Source of the DNA: Pseudomonas kairouanensis
GTDB lineage: Bacteria > Pseudomonadota > Gammaproteobacteria > Pseudomonadales > Pseudomonadaceae
Direction of reading: 5' to 3'
NCBI RefSeq assembly: GCF_004682055.1
Contig: NZ_QUZU01000014.1
Coordinates: 62,001 to 126,000, forward strand
DNA length: 64,000 bases
Below the pieces are notes generated by a model. The model was not told the DNA's origin. It did no database searches and was given only the letters and a program-made list of their open reading frames with translations. The position numbers were made by a program, and so were the translations under genes. Shown here one piece after another: positions 29,973 through 38,863 of the stretch (the first letter of the stretch is position 1; the number at the start of each line of letters is the position of its first letter).

Positions 29973-30026
29973 AGCAAATGGCTGTTAATCATTGGCCCCA
30001 AGGTTTGAGTACAGGTCGTGGAGCCA
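29970..30026 (+). repeat. tRNA-Asn 3' fragment, copy 1 (decayed)
   Basis: Matches the tRNA-Asn gene from the D-arm (TAGAGCAAATG) to the encoded CCA, with about six mismatches, including a changed T-arm (TTTGAGTAC). It lacks the 5' acceptor and D-stem, so it cannot make a tRNA. It is followed by the same terminator as the intact gene. It is a probable attachment-site or duplication remnant. Confidence 0.9.
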
Positions 30027-30033
30027 GACAGAG

Positions 30034-30061
30034 AAAAGCCTGCAGAGATGCAGGCTTTTTT
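30034..30061 (+). terminator. Copy of the tRNA-Asn terminator (1)
   Basis: AAAAGCCTGCA / TGCAGGCTTTT hairpin identical to that at 19115, carried along with the tRNA fragment. Confidence 0.8.
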
Positions 30062-30108
30062 GCATTTATTTTTTCAGTATTTTGAGTTCTCTGACCCAAA
30101 AGCGAAAT

Positions 30109-30288
30109 TCAAGAGCCCTGAGCGCAAGCCCGTGCGGCCTTGATTGCGTCGGCTTTTTGCACAACCTCACGTTGGGAGGTGTTGGCCTTATCGATGGCGC
30201 CCATCAGAATTTCGCGGCGGGTGTCGGCAGGCGTGTTGGTGAAAAACTCAGTTAAGGCGCTGGTTTTCCTGATATTTTTTGTGCTCAT
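30109..30288 (-). CDS. Small protein coupled to the zeta toxin, candidate antitoxin
   Basis: A 59-residue protein starting MSTKNIRKTSALTEFF and ending KAARACAQGS. Its ATG overlaps the stop of the zeta-toxin gene as ATGA (30285-30288), so it is translationally coupled to it. I do not recognise a named family. The size, basic N-terminal and helical make-up, and coupling suggest the antitoxin or partner of the toxin, but this is inference. A 20-codon remnant of a second copy, matching 17 of 20 residues, lies at 31330-31392. Confidence 0.7.
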   Translation of the reverse strand: MSTKNIRKTSALTEFFTNTPADTRREILMGAIDKANTSQREVVQKADAIKAARACAQGS

Positions 30289-31031
30289 TGGTTACGTACC
30301 TCTGTTAACAGCTTTACAAGCTGTACCTGATCATAGGTTTGGGGAATCAGGGCGTCAATTCTATCGCCAGTTGCGTCGAGTTCGGCCCACTGGCCACCAC
30401 CGTCAAAGTTTTTAATCAGTAGATCGATATGGACTTGGTTCCCATAACAGCGCTTTAGCTCGATGACGTTGTTTCTTGCGGCAACGAACTGCCTGGCGAA
30501 CTCTTGCAACGGGATATTTCGTCCCTCTGTGAGCTCTCTAGCCTGAACAAACTGCCATGCCAGTTCAGGGCGCTGGTATACATAAAGAATTTGGGCGTTT
30601 CTGCGGTTTCCCAATACGCGGTCGACGTTTCGCCTGGCTACCTCAAGGTTGGCCATGGTTCCATCCAGAATGAATGACAACCGTTTGTCGAAGGCTCGGT
30701 CTAGAACTTTTTCAAGGATCTTCGTCACTGCGCGTTGAAACAGGTATGAGTTGCCACCGTCGTAACCAGGAATAAGACAACGGAACTCGTCGGGATCGAT
30801 GCGCAGCACTCGCTTGGAGTCCAGGCTTAGATTTCGCGCGTCCAAGTCCTCCGCGAGGGCCTTGGACACTTCTGTTTTGCCGGCACCAGGTGAGCCTGCC
30901 ATGAATACCGTAAACGGCACCTCTTCACTGAGGTACATCTCGGTATCCGCGATATGCCGAGCCAAGGCAGCGCGATTATCTCTGGCGAATTCGAAGGCCG
31001 CTTGCTCAATGGCCAATTCTTGCGCTGTCAT
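30285..31031 (-). CDS. Zeta-toxin-family P-loop kinase
   Basis: A 248-residue protein of the zeta-toxin/AAA family. It has the Walker A motif GSPGAGKT (about 45-52), DPDEFR, and the family segment FILDGTMANLEVARRNVDRVL. Zeta toxins phosphorylate UDP-N-acetylglucosamine and so block wall synthesis; related kinases have other small substrates. It is co-transcribed with a small downstream gene, unlike classic epsilon-zeta operons, where the antitoxin comes first. The module is flanked by ~200-bp direct repeats made of tRNA 3' end, terminator and partner-gene tail. Confidence 0.88.
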   Translation of the reverse strand: MTAQELAIEQAAFEFARDNRAALARHIADTEMYLSEEVPFTVFMAGSPGAGKTEVSKALAEDLDARNLSLDSKRVLRIDPDEFRCLIPGYDGGNSYLFQRAVTKILEKVLDRAFDKRLSFILDGTMANLEVARRNVDRVLGNRRNAQILYVYQRPELAWQFVQARELTEGRNIPLQEFARQFVAARNNVIELKRCYGNQVHIDLLIKNFDGGGQWAELDATGDRIDALIPQTYDQVQLVKLLTEVRNQ

Positions 31032-31192
31032 GCTTGACTAAGCCCCATGTATTTCTGGAAGTGAAATTACAGCATCAGTTTCCGGGGCGTGGGCATGAGA
31101 TGTGTTTCACGATCATTACGAGGTCGTATTGTCTTGCCTTGAAGCCTGATTCAGCGCGTCTGGGCTTCATCGAGTGGTTATGACTAACAGCT

Positions 31193-31246
31193 AGCAAATG
31201 ACTGTTAATCATTGGGTCCCTGATTCGAATCCAGGTCGTGGAGCCA
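31193..31246 (+). repeat. tRNA-Asn 3' fragment, copy 2
   Basis: Matches the tRNA-Asn gene from AGCAAATG through CCA with only two substitutions, both in the T-arm. The 5' third is absent. It is better preserved than copy 1, so it is probably the younger event. The terminator hairpin follows. Confidence 0.92.
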
Positions 31247-31253
31247 GATAGTG

Positions 31254-31282
31254 AAAAGCCTGCAGAGGCGCAGGCTTTTTTT
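31254..31282 (+). terminator. Copy of the tRNA-Asn terminator (2)
   Basis: AAAAGCCTGC / GCAGGCTTTTTTT with loop AGAGGC; a slightly diverged copy of the hairpin at 19115. Confidence 0.8.
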
Positions 31283-31329
31283 GTCTTGGATTTTTCGGTG
31301 TTCTGAATTCTCTGAACCAAGAGCGAAAT

Positions 31330-31392
31330 TTAAAAGCCTTGAGTGCAAGCCCGTGCGGCCTTGATTGCATCGGCTTTTTGCACGAACTCACG
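31330..31392 (-). pseudogene. Tail of a second zeta-partner gene (remnant)
   Basis: Twenty codons (REFVQKADAIKAARACTQGF and a stop) match the C terminus of the small gene at 30109-30288 at 17 of 20 residues. No start or zeta gene remains; sequence beyond 31392 is unrelated, and the protease gene ends 10 bases on. Confidence 0.8.
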
Positions 31393-31401
31393 GTATCGCA
31401 A

Positions 31402-32268
31402 TTATCGTATCCAACTGCTGAAGAGGTCGTAGATCTCGTCGTTTATACGGATACCCTGGTTGCGATCATCTGCGCCATAGGCGTGGACGGCCAATGCGAC
31501 TCGCCGGCTTTGGGCGTCGAACTGGAACACCGGGCTGCCACTTTGGCCCGGCTGAGTATCCAGCCCATAGTAGAGCGTGTCTGCATCGACGCTATCGATA
31601 CGTCCTGCGTTGAACCACTGAGTGCCGATACGCTTATCAGCCGGATAGCCGGCGGTGTTGACGATCAGGTCGACCAGATCCTTGTCGCTGTACGATGCGA
31701 TACCAAACCATCCCAGGCGCTTACCTAGTGGCTTTTGCAGCCAGACGACTCCGACATCTTGATGCTGGTTACCCGACTCGTACCACCCTTGGTGAACCCT
31801 GAAGTCGCCAGCCACATAATAATCAAATGGAGCCACATCCCCATCCCTACCTGGGACGACCGTAATGCGTGTGGCTCCATTATTAGTCTCGGGATTGAAT
31901 AGGTTGTGCCCCGCAGTGATTACGGTATGAGGACCGGCAAGCCAACCGGTGCCCAACAGTTGCCGACCTGGGTGCACACCCTCTACCACTAATTGACAGA
32001 TACAGCGCCAGGGAAGGGCTGTGGTGCTCGGAGTGGGCGTTCGATCATCATTGCCAAAAAACGATTGCGCAAAAGCAATCCCATGGGATGAATAATCGCG
32101 TAGCGACTCTTGCCGCAATCGAGCCGGTAAAAGGCGCCGACGAAACTGCTGGGCCATTACCCGTGAAGCATTGAAGTCGGCGACCGGTTCAAGGCGTCCT
32201 CCATTGTTACTCTGAATCATGAAGTCGGGGCGAAACCGAGGCGCCGTTAAGGCAGAAGGCTCTTTCAT
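31402..32268 (-). CDS. Trypsin-like serine protease (S1, V8-like)
   Basis: A 288-residue protein with a chymotrypsin-fold domain (about 80-285). The full triad is seen: His in VITAGHN, Asp in HQDVGVVWL and Ser in PGQSGSPVF. The stretch NDDRTPTPSTTALPW ahead of the domain resembles propeptide regions of glutamyl endopeptidases. There is no signal peptide, so a cytosolic role or another export route is implied. Its ATG overlaps the stop of the upstream lipoprotein gene (TAATG), so the two are coupled. The substrate is unknown. Confidence 0.82.
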   Translation of the reverse strand: MKEPSALTAPRFRPDFMIQSNNGGRLEPVADFNASRVMAQQFRRRLLPARLRQESLRDYSSHGIAFAQSFFGNDDRTPTPSTTALPWRCICQLVVEGVHPGRQLLGTGWLAGPHTVITAGHNLFNPETNNGATRITVVPGRDGDVAPFDYYVAGDFRVHQGWYESGNQHQDVGVVWLQKPLGKRLGWFGIASYSDKDLVDLIVNTAGYPADKRIGTQWFNAGRIDSVDADTLYYGLDTQPGQSGSPVFQFDAQSRRVALAVHAYGADDRNQGIRINDEIYDLFSSWIR

Positions 32269-33500
32269 TAGTGTCCCCCTGAGACGTCTGTCCCGATATC
32301 ACCATCATTGGACTGGGTCTGTCTCATACCTGCTGGCGGTGCATTCTGTACCGGGGGACTCTCCGTGTGCAGTCCGCCAAGCGCATCGCTGGCCTGCGGT
32401 GATCCGACGGTGAGAGTTGCCAGCGCCGAACTATTGGTTCCAGAACCGAACAGCACGGCTTCCGCCTTTGCGCCATTTTTAGCTAGCAACGCTTTATCGA
32501 GGTCGGATTTGGCGTTGATTTCTGCAATCTTGGCATTTGCCAAGGCAGTTTCTTTGCCACTCAAGTCTATTTTGAGTTGAAGAACCTCACCGACGGCACC
32601 GAATACAGCCTTGGCGGCATCCACCGGTGCGCTGGCAACGGCCAGTGCGGAACTTGGTCGATCAGTCGTGACCGACTGCAGTACACCATCTTGCAACTTG
32701 ATGTCGTGCGTGCTCTTTACAAACGCCCAACGTTCAACGGGTAGAACATAGGTCGGCGAACTATTTGGAAGTAACGCCAGAGCGGTGTTGGACTCACCAT
32801 TTGGGCCTGTAAGTTTCAGTATGTAAGGGAGGTTCTGGCGGTAACACAGGCCTACATTGCAGTTCACCGCCTCACCTGAGGTCGACGCCGGCGTGGCGGA
32901 GGCAGCGTTCAGTTCAACCCCGAATGCTCGCCCGTTAACGACCTGTGCCAACTGCCTGACGGCCGTGCATTCGGTTGAGTCTGGTGTGCTGCATGAGAGC
33001 GCCTGGCGAGTCCTGAGGTAGCCGATAGCCGCTCGGTTTAGATCGACATTGAGCGTTTTTACGCCCTCGCTTGGGTCCAACAGGCCGCGGTAGACCAAGT
33101 TTGGGGCGGCCCCCGTGTCCGCAGCTTCGGCCCTGATAGCGCTGACAAGTTTTACGATCGTCGAAAGGGATTGGTCCGTTGATTCGACTTTTACAGCTTG
33201 CAGCAGTCCCGTGTTTGCACCGACGGTAACCTGAACATTGTCGCTACTGAATGGATTAGCAGAACGCTCAAGGACAAACTGCTTTGTCGGATCGCCAGTA
33301 ACCAGCGGCTCCTTCACCGACAAAGTAAAAGCGCCGGACCGCTCAGTCAGTTCCACCGGCAGCAAGGCTTTGGGGAGCATATAAGCTACGCCTGAACTTC
33401 CTGGGCTTTTTGAAGAGCTTTTAACAATGGAGCCACATGCGGTAAGCGTTAGTACCAAGGCGAAAGCGGTGGCTGTCGCCTGATAAGCTGATCGAGTCAT
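32268..33500 (-). CDS. Predicted lipoprotein of unknown function
   Basis: A 410-residue protein with a lipoprotein signal peptide and lipobox LTAC (Cys at about residue 22), then a Ser-rich linker, a beta-rich body (about 40-290) and a predicted helical, Ala/Lys-rich stretch (about 300-350). The C terminus is low-complexity (Pro/Gln/Gly/Asp). I recognise no family. It is translationally coupled to the serine protease, so it may anchor, deliver or be cut by it (inference). Confidence 0.75.
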   Translation of the reverse strand: MTRSAYQATATAFALVLTLTACGSIVKSSSKSPGSSGVAYMLPKALLPVELTERSGAFTLSVKEPLVTGDPTKQFVLERSANPFSSDNVQVTVGANTGLLQAVKVESTDQSLSTIVKLVSAIRAEAADTGAAPNLVYRGLLDPSEGVKTLNVDLNRAAIGYLRTRQALSCSTPDSTECTAVRQLAQVVNGRAFGVELNAASATPASTSGEAVNCNVGLCYRQNLPYILKLTGPNGESNTALALLPNSSPTYVLPVERWAFVKSTHDIKLQDGVLQSVTTDRPSSALAVASAPVDAAKAVFGAVGEVLQLKIDLSGKETALANAKIAEINAKSDLDKALLAKNGAKAEAVLFGSGTNSSALATLTVGSPQASDALGGLHTESPPVQNAPPAGMRQTQSNDGDIGTDVSGGH

Positions 33501-33819
33501 GATTGCGCTCTCTGTGAAGTCAAAATCGAACGGGGAATCTGTTCAACCCAGCTGTGCCACCGCATCAACTCAAATGGACTTCTGACGCATAACTTCTCGC
33601 AAAGTCGAGCTTATATTTTTGTTAGCAATGTAACGCGCAACAAAACTCCCCCTGAATGGTGCGCTGTCGGTGAGCCTAGCAGCAAAAAATGCTTGCGCCA
33701 GTACTGCGAAATAGTCCATTGGCGCAGCTCAACAGACGGTTTATTGCAGGCTTATTTCTATCGGGGCTCACGGTCCTCCCTCCTTTGAAATGTGTTGCCT
33801 GCGCAATGCGCCATCACGC
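33501..33819. other. Intergenic region, no gene seen
   Basis: About 320 bases between the lipoprotein start and the receptor stop, both on the minus strand. It is AT-richer than its neighbours. It must hold the promoter of the lipoprotein/protease operon, but I can assign no motif with confidence. Confidence 0.5.
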
Positions 33820-36231
33820 TTACCAGCGATAAGTCAGCGAGCTGACCAACTGCCGCTCATCCCCATACCGGCAAATCGCAAACTCGCAGTAGGTATAGCG
33901 CTTGTTGGTGACGTTGTTGGCGTTGAGCGCAACCTCCCAATGCGGGTCGATCTCATAGCTGGCGCGGGCGTCGTACAGGGTGTAGGCAGGCATTGATGAC
34001 GGCACGCCGGAAGCCTGGGTGGTGCCTTTATAACGCGCGCCGCCGCCGATGCGCAGCTGTGGCACGCCGAGTGCCGCCAGGCGGTAGTCGGCCCACAGGG
34101 CGGCCTGATGGTAGGGGGTGTCTTCGCTGCGCTGGCCGATTTCGCTGGCAATATCGCTTTTGGTGATACGTGCGTCGATGTAGGCATAGGACGCGATCAG
34201 GCTGAGGTTGGGGGTGACTTCAGTCTTGGCTTCCAGCTCGAACCCTCGGGAGCGCACTTCGCCAACCTGCACCGAGAAATTGATATCGGTCCGGTCCTGG
34301 CTCAGTACGTTTTTCTGCTCCAACTGGTACACCGCCGCACTCAGCAGGGTGGCACTGCCTTCGGGTTGGTAGCGGATTCCGATTTCATACTGCCGGCCTT
34401 CGGTGGGCACAAAGCTTTGCTCGGCTTTGTTGGTACCTGCCACCGGAAAGAACGATTCGCTGTAGCTGATGTACGGCGCCAGGCCATTGTCGGCCTTGTA
34501 CACCAGGCCTGCGCGCCACGTGGTGGCTTCATCGCTTTTACCGCTATCGGCCCCGTTGCGAAACAGTTCGGTGTGCTGGTCCGCCCAGTCATGCCGCCCG
34601 CCCAACAGCAGGATCCAACGCTCATCGAACTTGATCTGGTCCTGGAAGTAGATGCCTTTTTGCAGCGTGTCGATCTGCGAGCCCCGGTCGGTGGCGGGGT
34701 TTTTGTTTACCACCACCGGCTGGCCGTATGGGTAGGTCGCCAGGTTCAACGACGGTGCATTGCCACGGAAGTTGTGGGAGTCGTAGCTGGTGTCATAACC
34801 ATCGAAGCCCAACAGGAACGTGTGCTGCCAGTCGCCGAACTGCCATTTGCTCTCGATGTTGGTATCGCTGGCCAGGCCCCGCGAGCGTTCTTCGCGATCG
34901 CTGTATTGGCGGCGCAGGATGCCCGTGGTTTGCGCGGTACCGATGTTGGTGCCAGCGATGTTGACCTGCAGGTAGCGCCAGGTCACCTCCGATTGGTAGT
35001 AACGCAGCTTGTGGCTGATGCGCGTGTGCTCATCGAAGCGGTGCTCGAACTCATAGCCGAGCGCCGACATCTCGCCGTTCATTTCGTCGTAGTCCGGCTC
35101 GCCGATAAAGTCATGGCGGCCGATCTGAAACCTGCCGCTGCCCACGCCTTTGGTGAGCTGATAGGGCAGGGGCGCGGAGAAGCCGGTCTCGGTCTTCTGG
35201 TAGAACGACAGCAGGGTCAGCGAGGTGTCGTCATCGGGCCGCCAGGTGAGGGCCGGGGCCACATAGACCTTGTCGTTGTTGATGTGGTCGGCGGCGGTGT
35301 CGCTCTTGCGGTCCAGCAGGGTCAGGCGATAGCTCAGGGTATCGCTGTCGCCCACGGGGCCTGTGAAGTCGGCGGACAGCTGCTTGCGGTTGTTCTGCCC
35401 GGCTTGCAGGTTGATCTCATGGTAGGGCGTTTGGCTTGGGCGTTTGCTCACGGTGTTGATCAAGCCGCCCGGCGACAGCTGGCCATACAGCACCGATGCC
35501 GCGCCGCGAATCACCTCGGCGCGTTCCAGGCCGTAGGGTTCCTGCACGCCGTCATAGGAGTTGTTTTGCAGGCGCAGGCCGTCACGCAGGGAGCCGCCGG
35601 TGGCCGATTCCACATCGAAGCCGCGAATGCGAAAGCGGTCGGAAGTGCGGTTGAAACTGGTGGGTTGGCTGGTAAAGCCCGGCGTGAGGTCGAGGGTTTG
35701 CGACAGGGTTTCCGATTGCCGGTCGCGGATCTCGTCACTGGTGACCACCGACAGCGATTGCGGGGTCTCGATGATCGGCGTGTCGGTCTTGGTGGCGCTG
35801 AGGTTGCGCGTGGCCACGTAACCCTTGACGTGCTCGGTGCTGCTTTCTTCGCTCAGGCCGGTGACCGACGTCGGGCCCAGTTCCAGTGAGCCACTGGTGT
35901 TGAGCGCCACCAGCACATAACCGTTGGCACCTTGCACCGCCTGCAAGCCGCTGCCGTTGAGCAATTGGGCGAAGCCCTGGGCCACTGGGAACTCACCTTG
36001 CAAGCCGCCGGTGGTGCGGCCCGCGACAGTCTGGCTGTCGAACAGCAGCGCCACATGGGCCTGCTGAGCGAACTGGTTCAACGCCGGGCCCAGGGGGCCG
36101 GCAGCGATGGCATAACGCGCCGCTTCCTGTGCGGCCACCGGGCTGCTGATGGCCAGGCTCAGGGCCGTCAGGCTGGCCAGGTTGATAGCCAGGGCGAGGG
36201 GCAAGGGGGAACGCTTGAGGTGGCGCGACAT
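33820..36231 (-). CDS. TonB-dependent siderophore receptor with signalling domain
   Basis: An 803-residue outer-membrane transducer. It has a signal peptide (about 1-34, ending VAAQ), an STN signalling domain (about 38-110), a plug with TDTPIIETPQSLSVVTSDEI as a TonB-box/plug start, and a 22-strand barrel ending SLTYRW. The STN domain links iron-siderophore binding to the adjacent FecR/FecI pair. The ATG at 36231 with AGGAA upstream is preferred over an in-frame ATG 18 codons earlier. The ligand is probably a ferric hydroxamate or other xenosiderophore, not determinable here. Confidence 0.92.
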   Translation of the reverse strand: MSRHLKRSPLPLALAINLASLTALSLAISSPVAAQEAARYAIAAGPLGPALNQFAQQAHVALLFDSQTVAGRTTGGLQGEFPVAQGFAQLLNGSGLQAVQGANGYVLVALNTSGSLELGPTSVTGLSEESSTEHVKGYVATRNLSATKTDTPIIETPQSLSVVTSDEIRDRQSETLSQTLDLTPGFTSQPTSFNRTSDRFRIRGFDVESATGGSLRDGLRLQNNSYDGVQEPYGLERAEVIRGAASVLYGQLSPGGLINTVSKRPSQTPYHEINLQAGQNNRKQLSADFTGPVGDSDTLSYRLTLLDRKSDTAADHINNDKVYVAPALTWRPDDDTSLTLLSFYQKTETGFSAPLPYQLTKGVGSGRFQIGRHDFIGEPDYDEMNGEMSALGYEFEHRFDEHTRISHKLRYYQSEVTWRYLQVNIAGTNIGTAQTTGILRRQYSDREERSRGLASDTNIESKWQFGDWQHTFLLGFDGYDTSYDSHNFRGNAPSLNLATYPYGQPVVVNKNPATDRGSQIDTLQKGIYFQDQIKFDERWILLLGGRHDWADQHTELFRNGADSGKSDEATTWRAGLVYKADNGLAPYISYSESFFPVAGTNKAEQSFVPTEGRQYEIGIRYQPEGSATLLSAAVYQLEQKNVLSQDRTDINFSVQVGEVRSRGFELEAKTEVTPNLSLIASYAYIDARITKSDIASEIGQRSEDTPYHQAALWADYRLAALGVPQLRIGGGARYKGTTQASGVPSSMPAYTLYDARASYEIDPHWEVALNANNVTNKRYTYCEFAICRYGDERQLVSSLTYRW

Positions 36232-36306
36232 GGAAGAAATTCCTGTTATTTGAGGTGCTTTCTTCCTTGACGGGGCAGTGGCCAAAAGCGGAACCGGTAC
36301 GCGAAA

Positions 36307-37257
36307 CTATTTTTCCTGGCGTTCGATCTGCAGCCACAACGGGCTGAACGTGCGGATGCGCACCGGCAGGCCATCGGCAATCAATTGCAGGGCGCGGCGC
36401 GGGTTATCCAGCGGCAGTACAGCCGATACCCGCAGGTCGGCCAGTTGCGCGCGGTCGAACTGCACATGCCCGCCGTATTGGCGCGCCAGTTCGTCGAGCA
36501 CTTCGGGCAAGGGCCGGTCCTGCACCACCAATTGACGATGCTTCCAGGCGTCGTCGGTGCTGCGCGGGTCGATCTTGCCCAGCAGTGTCACCGCGTCCGG
36601 GGTGATGCGTGCCTGTTGGCCAGCGCTGACCTTCAGGTCGTCGTGGTGGCCCGCGTCGCTGGCGGCGACGGTGGATTCGAGCATGCTCAGCAAAGTGCCG
36701 TTCGCCTCGCGCTTGACGGTGAAGCGCGTACCAAGGGCGCGCATCTGCCCGTCGTCGGTGACCACTGTAAAAGGCCTTGCGCCATCGTGGGCCACTTGCA
36801 CCAGGATCTCGCCGCGCAGCAACCGCACCTGGCGTTGCTGGCCGTTGAAGGTCAGGTCCACGGCGCTGTTGCCGCTCAGGGTCAGTTGCGAGCCGTCTTC
36901 CAGGCTGACCTGTTGCCAGTGCGCAGGCGCAGTGCGTTGGTCGGCCAGCAGGTAGCCGGGCGGATAAGCCCGTAGCGCCAGGGCCACCGGCAAGGCCACC
37001 AACAGGCCCAGCAGCACGCGACCGGCCGGGTTGCGACGGCGAACCCGCGCCGCTTCCAACGCGGCCTGCACGGGCGCCTGTTGGGGCCGTAAGGCTTGCA
37101 GGCGCCCGACAAAACCTTGCAAGCGCTCAAAGGCTGCGCCGTGGCGAGGATCGGCGGCTATCCAGCGTTCCAATTGCTGCTGCTCACGTTCGCTGAGGTT
37201 GCCCTCGTTCAGGCGGATCACCCAGTTGGCGGCTTGTTGGTCGAGGTCGGCGCTCAT
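36307..37257 (-). CDS. FecR-family anti-sigma regulator
   Basis: A 316-residue inner-membrane protein. It has an N-terminal cytoplasmic DUF4880 region (with WIRLNEGNLSEREQQQLERW), one membrane helix (about 90-108), and a periplasmic FecR domain (TLSGNSAVDLTFNGQQRQV) and STN-like C terminus. It passes the signal from the receptor to the sigma factor. Its ATG overlaps the sigma-factor stop as ATGA, so the start is 37257 and not the earlier in-frame ATG. Confidence 0.92.
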   Translation of the reverse strand: MSADLDQQAANWVIRLNEGNLSEREQQQLERWIAADPRHGAAFERLQGFVGRLQALRPQQAPVQAALEAARVRRRNPAGRVLLGLLVALPVALALRAYPPGYLLADQRTAPAHWQQVSLEDGSQLTLSGNSAVDLTFNGQQRQVRLLRGEILVQVAHDGARPFTVVTDDGQMRALGTRFTVKREANGTLLSMLESTVAASDAGHHDDLKVSAGQQARITPDAVTLLGKIDPRSTDDAWKHRQLVVQDRPLPEVLDELARQYGGHVQFDRAQLADLRVSAVLPLDNPRRALQLIADGLPVRIRTFSPLWLQIERQEK

Positions 37258-37775
37258 ACGTCCAGCGCGTGGTTGCAATGCATCAGGGCGTTCATCAGGT
37301 GCTTGCGCACCATGCGCTCGGAAATCCCAAGGCGGCTGGCGATTTCGCTTTGGCGCAGGCCTTCGAGGAAGTACAGCAAGAACGCCTGCCGCGCATTCAC
37401 GGCCAGGCCGTCGAGCACGAAGGCGATCTGTTCCAGGGCTTCAAGGGTAACCAGGATCTGTTCCGGGGATTGCTGGCAGTGCTCCATCATCTCGATGGTC
37501 AGCGCCAGTTCCCGCAGGTAGGCGTCTTCCAGTTGGCGACGGCGCGCGCGGTCGATAATCAGGTGGCGCGCCGTGGTGGTGAGGAAGGCGCGGGGTTCGC
37601 GCAGGCTGCCTAGCGCGTCGCGGGACGCGAGGATTCTTACAAAGGTATCGTGGGACAAATCCGCAGCGTTAGCGGGGCAACCGAGTTTTTTACGCAGCCA
37701 GCCGAACAACCAGCCATGGTGCTCGGCGTAGAGCGCATGGACGACCTGGTTCAGGTGAAGTTCGCTGGCCGACAT
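37254..37775 (-). CDS. ECF sigma factor, FecI-type
   Basis: A 173-residue sigma-70 family protein with region 2 (about 10-80, DLSHDTFVRIL) and region 4 (about 115-165, RQSEIASRLGISERMVRKHL). It directs transcription of the receptor gene when the siderophore signal arrives. Upstream lies a Fur-box-like palindrome, the usual control for such genes. No clear ribosome site precedes the ATG. Confidence 0.92.
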   Translation of the reverse strand: MSASELHLNQVVHALYAEHHGWLFGWLRKKLGCPANAADLSHDTFVRILASRDALGSLREPRAFLTTTARHLIIDRARRRQLEDAYLRELALTIEMMEHCQQSPEQILVTLEALEQIAFVLDGLAVNARQAFLLYFLEGLRQSEIASRLGISERMVRKHLMNALMHCNHALDV

Positions 37776-37787
37776 GGAGGGTAAGTC

Positions 37788-37808
37788 TGCGGATAAGAAT
37801 TATTCGCA
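37788..37808. promoter_or_regulatory. Candidate Fur box upstream of fecI-type gene
   Basis: TGCGGATAAGAATTATTCGC plus A, an imperfect palindrome (15 of 21 positions symmetric) with a GATAA...ATTATT core as in Fur sites. It is 13 bases from the sigma-factor start. Confidence 0.55.
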
Positions 37809-37927
37809 AGATTAGCGGTGTGCCATCAGCGAAAGCAAGCGTGGCCAGCACGGGTTGCTGTATTTGTGCCGTCAAGGCTGATAAACAGGCTGAGTCCTTG
37901 TTGGTCCCCTACGCGGTGTAATCAATC

Positions 37928-38845
37928 ATGAAGCGCCATTTTGAAGATTTGCAGCTGGGCAGCATCGAGTTGTTCTGCCTGGCCGCCGAAGCCAGCAGTT
38001 TCACCGCCGCCGCTCAGGTCGCTGGTGTCACCCCGGCGGCCGTGAGCCGCAGTATTTCGCGCCTGGAAGAACGCTTGGGTGCGCGTCTGTTTGTGCGCAC
38101 TACCCGCAACATTGCGCTCACCGACAGCGGCCGGACTTTTTTCGAGCAATGCCGCCAGGGGCTGACCCAACTGGTGGAAGCCCAGCAGGCCGTGATGGGC
38201 GCCCAGTCCGTGCCCTCGGGCCTGCTGCGTATCAGTATTCCGACCACCTACGCCCACCATCGCCTGTTACCGCTGTTGCCGAAGTTTCGCGCGCTGTACC
38301 CGCAGGTGACGGTGGATATCCATATCAGCAACCGCAATATCGACTTTGTCGCGGAAGGCTATGACCTGGCCATCCGCGTGCGTGCCCAGCCAGACTCCTC
38401 ATTGATTGCGCGGCTGCTGGAAGACGGCGAACTGGTGGTGGTCGCGGCACCGTCCTATCTGCAACGCGCTGGTGTCCCACAGGTGCTGGAGGATTTACCT
38501 GCGCATGAATGCATCCAGTACGAACTGCCGAGCAATGGCCGGCGCATCCCCTGGTTGTTCCAGGTGGACGGCAAGACGTTGGAGTTTGCAGGGCAGGCGG
38601 GTTACAGCTGTTCCGACGATGTGCTGGGCGGCGTCACCCTGGCCAAGCATGGGGCGGGGTTGTTCCAGACGTACAAATTCATTGTCGAGCAGGAACTGGC
38701 GGATGGCAGCCTGGTGGAAGTGTTGAAACCCTTTGGCGGCAGGTCGCGACCGTTTACGTTGCTGTATCCCCACGGGCGGTATTTGCCCCATCGGGTGCGA
38801 GCGTTTGTGGATTTCCTGCTGGCGTGCGTTCAGCAACAGGCTTGA
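37928..38845 (+). CDS. LysR-family regulator
   Basis: A 305-residue LysR protein of the large DmlR/AaeR-like group. The helix-turn-helix is at about 20-45 (AAQVAGVTPAAVSRSISRLEE), and the effector domain follows. It is divergent from the fecI-type gene and convergent with the TetR gene; its target is not obvious. It could act on the efflux gene at 39632, but the mirrored TetR operators make TetR the better candidate there. Confidence 0.88.
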   Translation: MKRHFEDLQLGSIELFCLAAEASSFTAAAQVAGVTPAAVSRSISRLEERLGARLFVRTTRNIALTDSGRTFFEQCRQGLTQLVEAQQAVMGAQSVPSGLLRISIPTTYAHHRLLPLLPKFRALYPQVTVDIHISNRNIDFVAEGYDLAIRVRAQPDSSLIARLLEDGELVVVAAPSYLQRAGVPQVLEDLPAHECIQYELPSNGRRIPWLFQVDGKTLEFAGQAGYSCSDDVLGGVTLAKHGAGLFQTYKFIVEQELADGSLVEVLKPFGGRSRPFTLLYPHGRYLPHRVRAFVDFLLACVQQQA

Positions 38846-38863
38846 ACCCCCTAGCCACAAGGG

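Noticed and set aside
29971..30026. A second functional tRNA-Asn
   Set aside because: It lacks the 5' acceptor strand and D-stem, and its T-arm is mutated.
34108..35889. A 593-codon plus-strand frame opposite the TonB receptor
   Set aside because: The receptor on the other strand has all expected domains; the frame has no start context and no motif.
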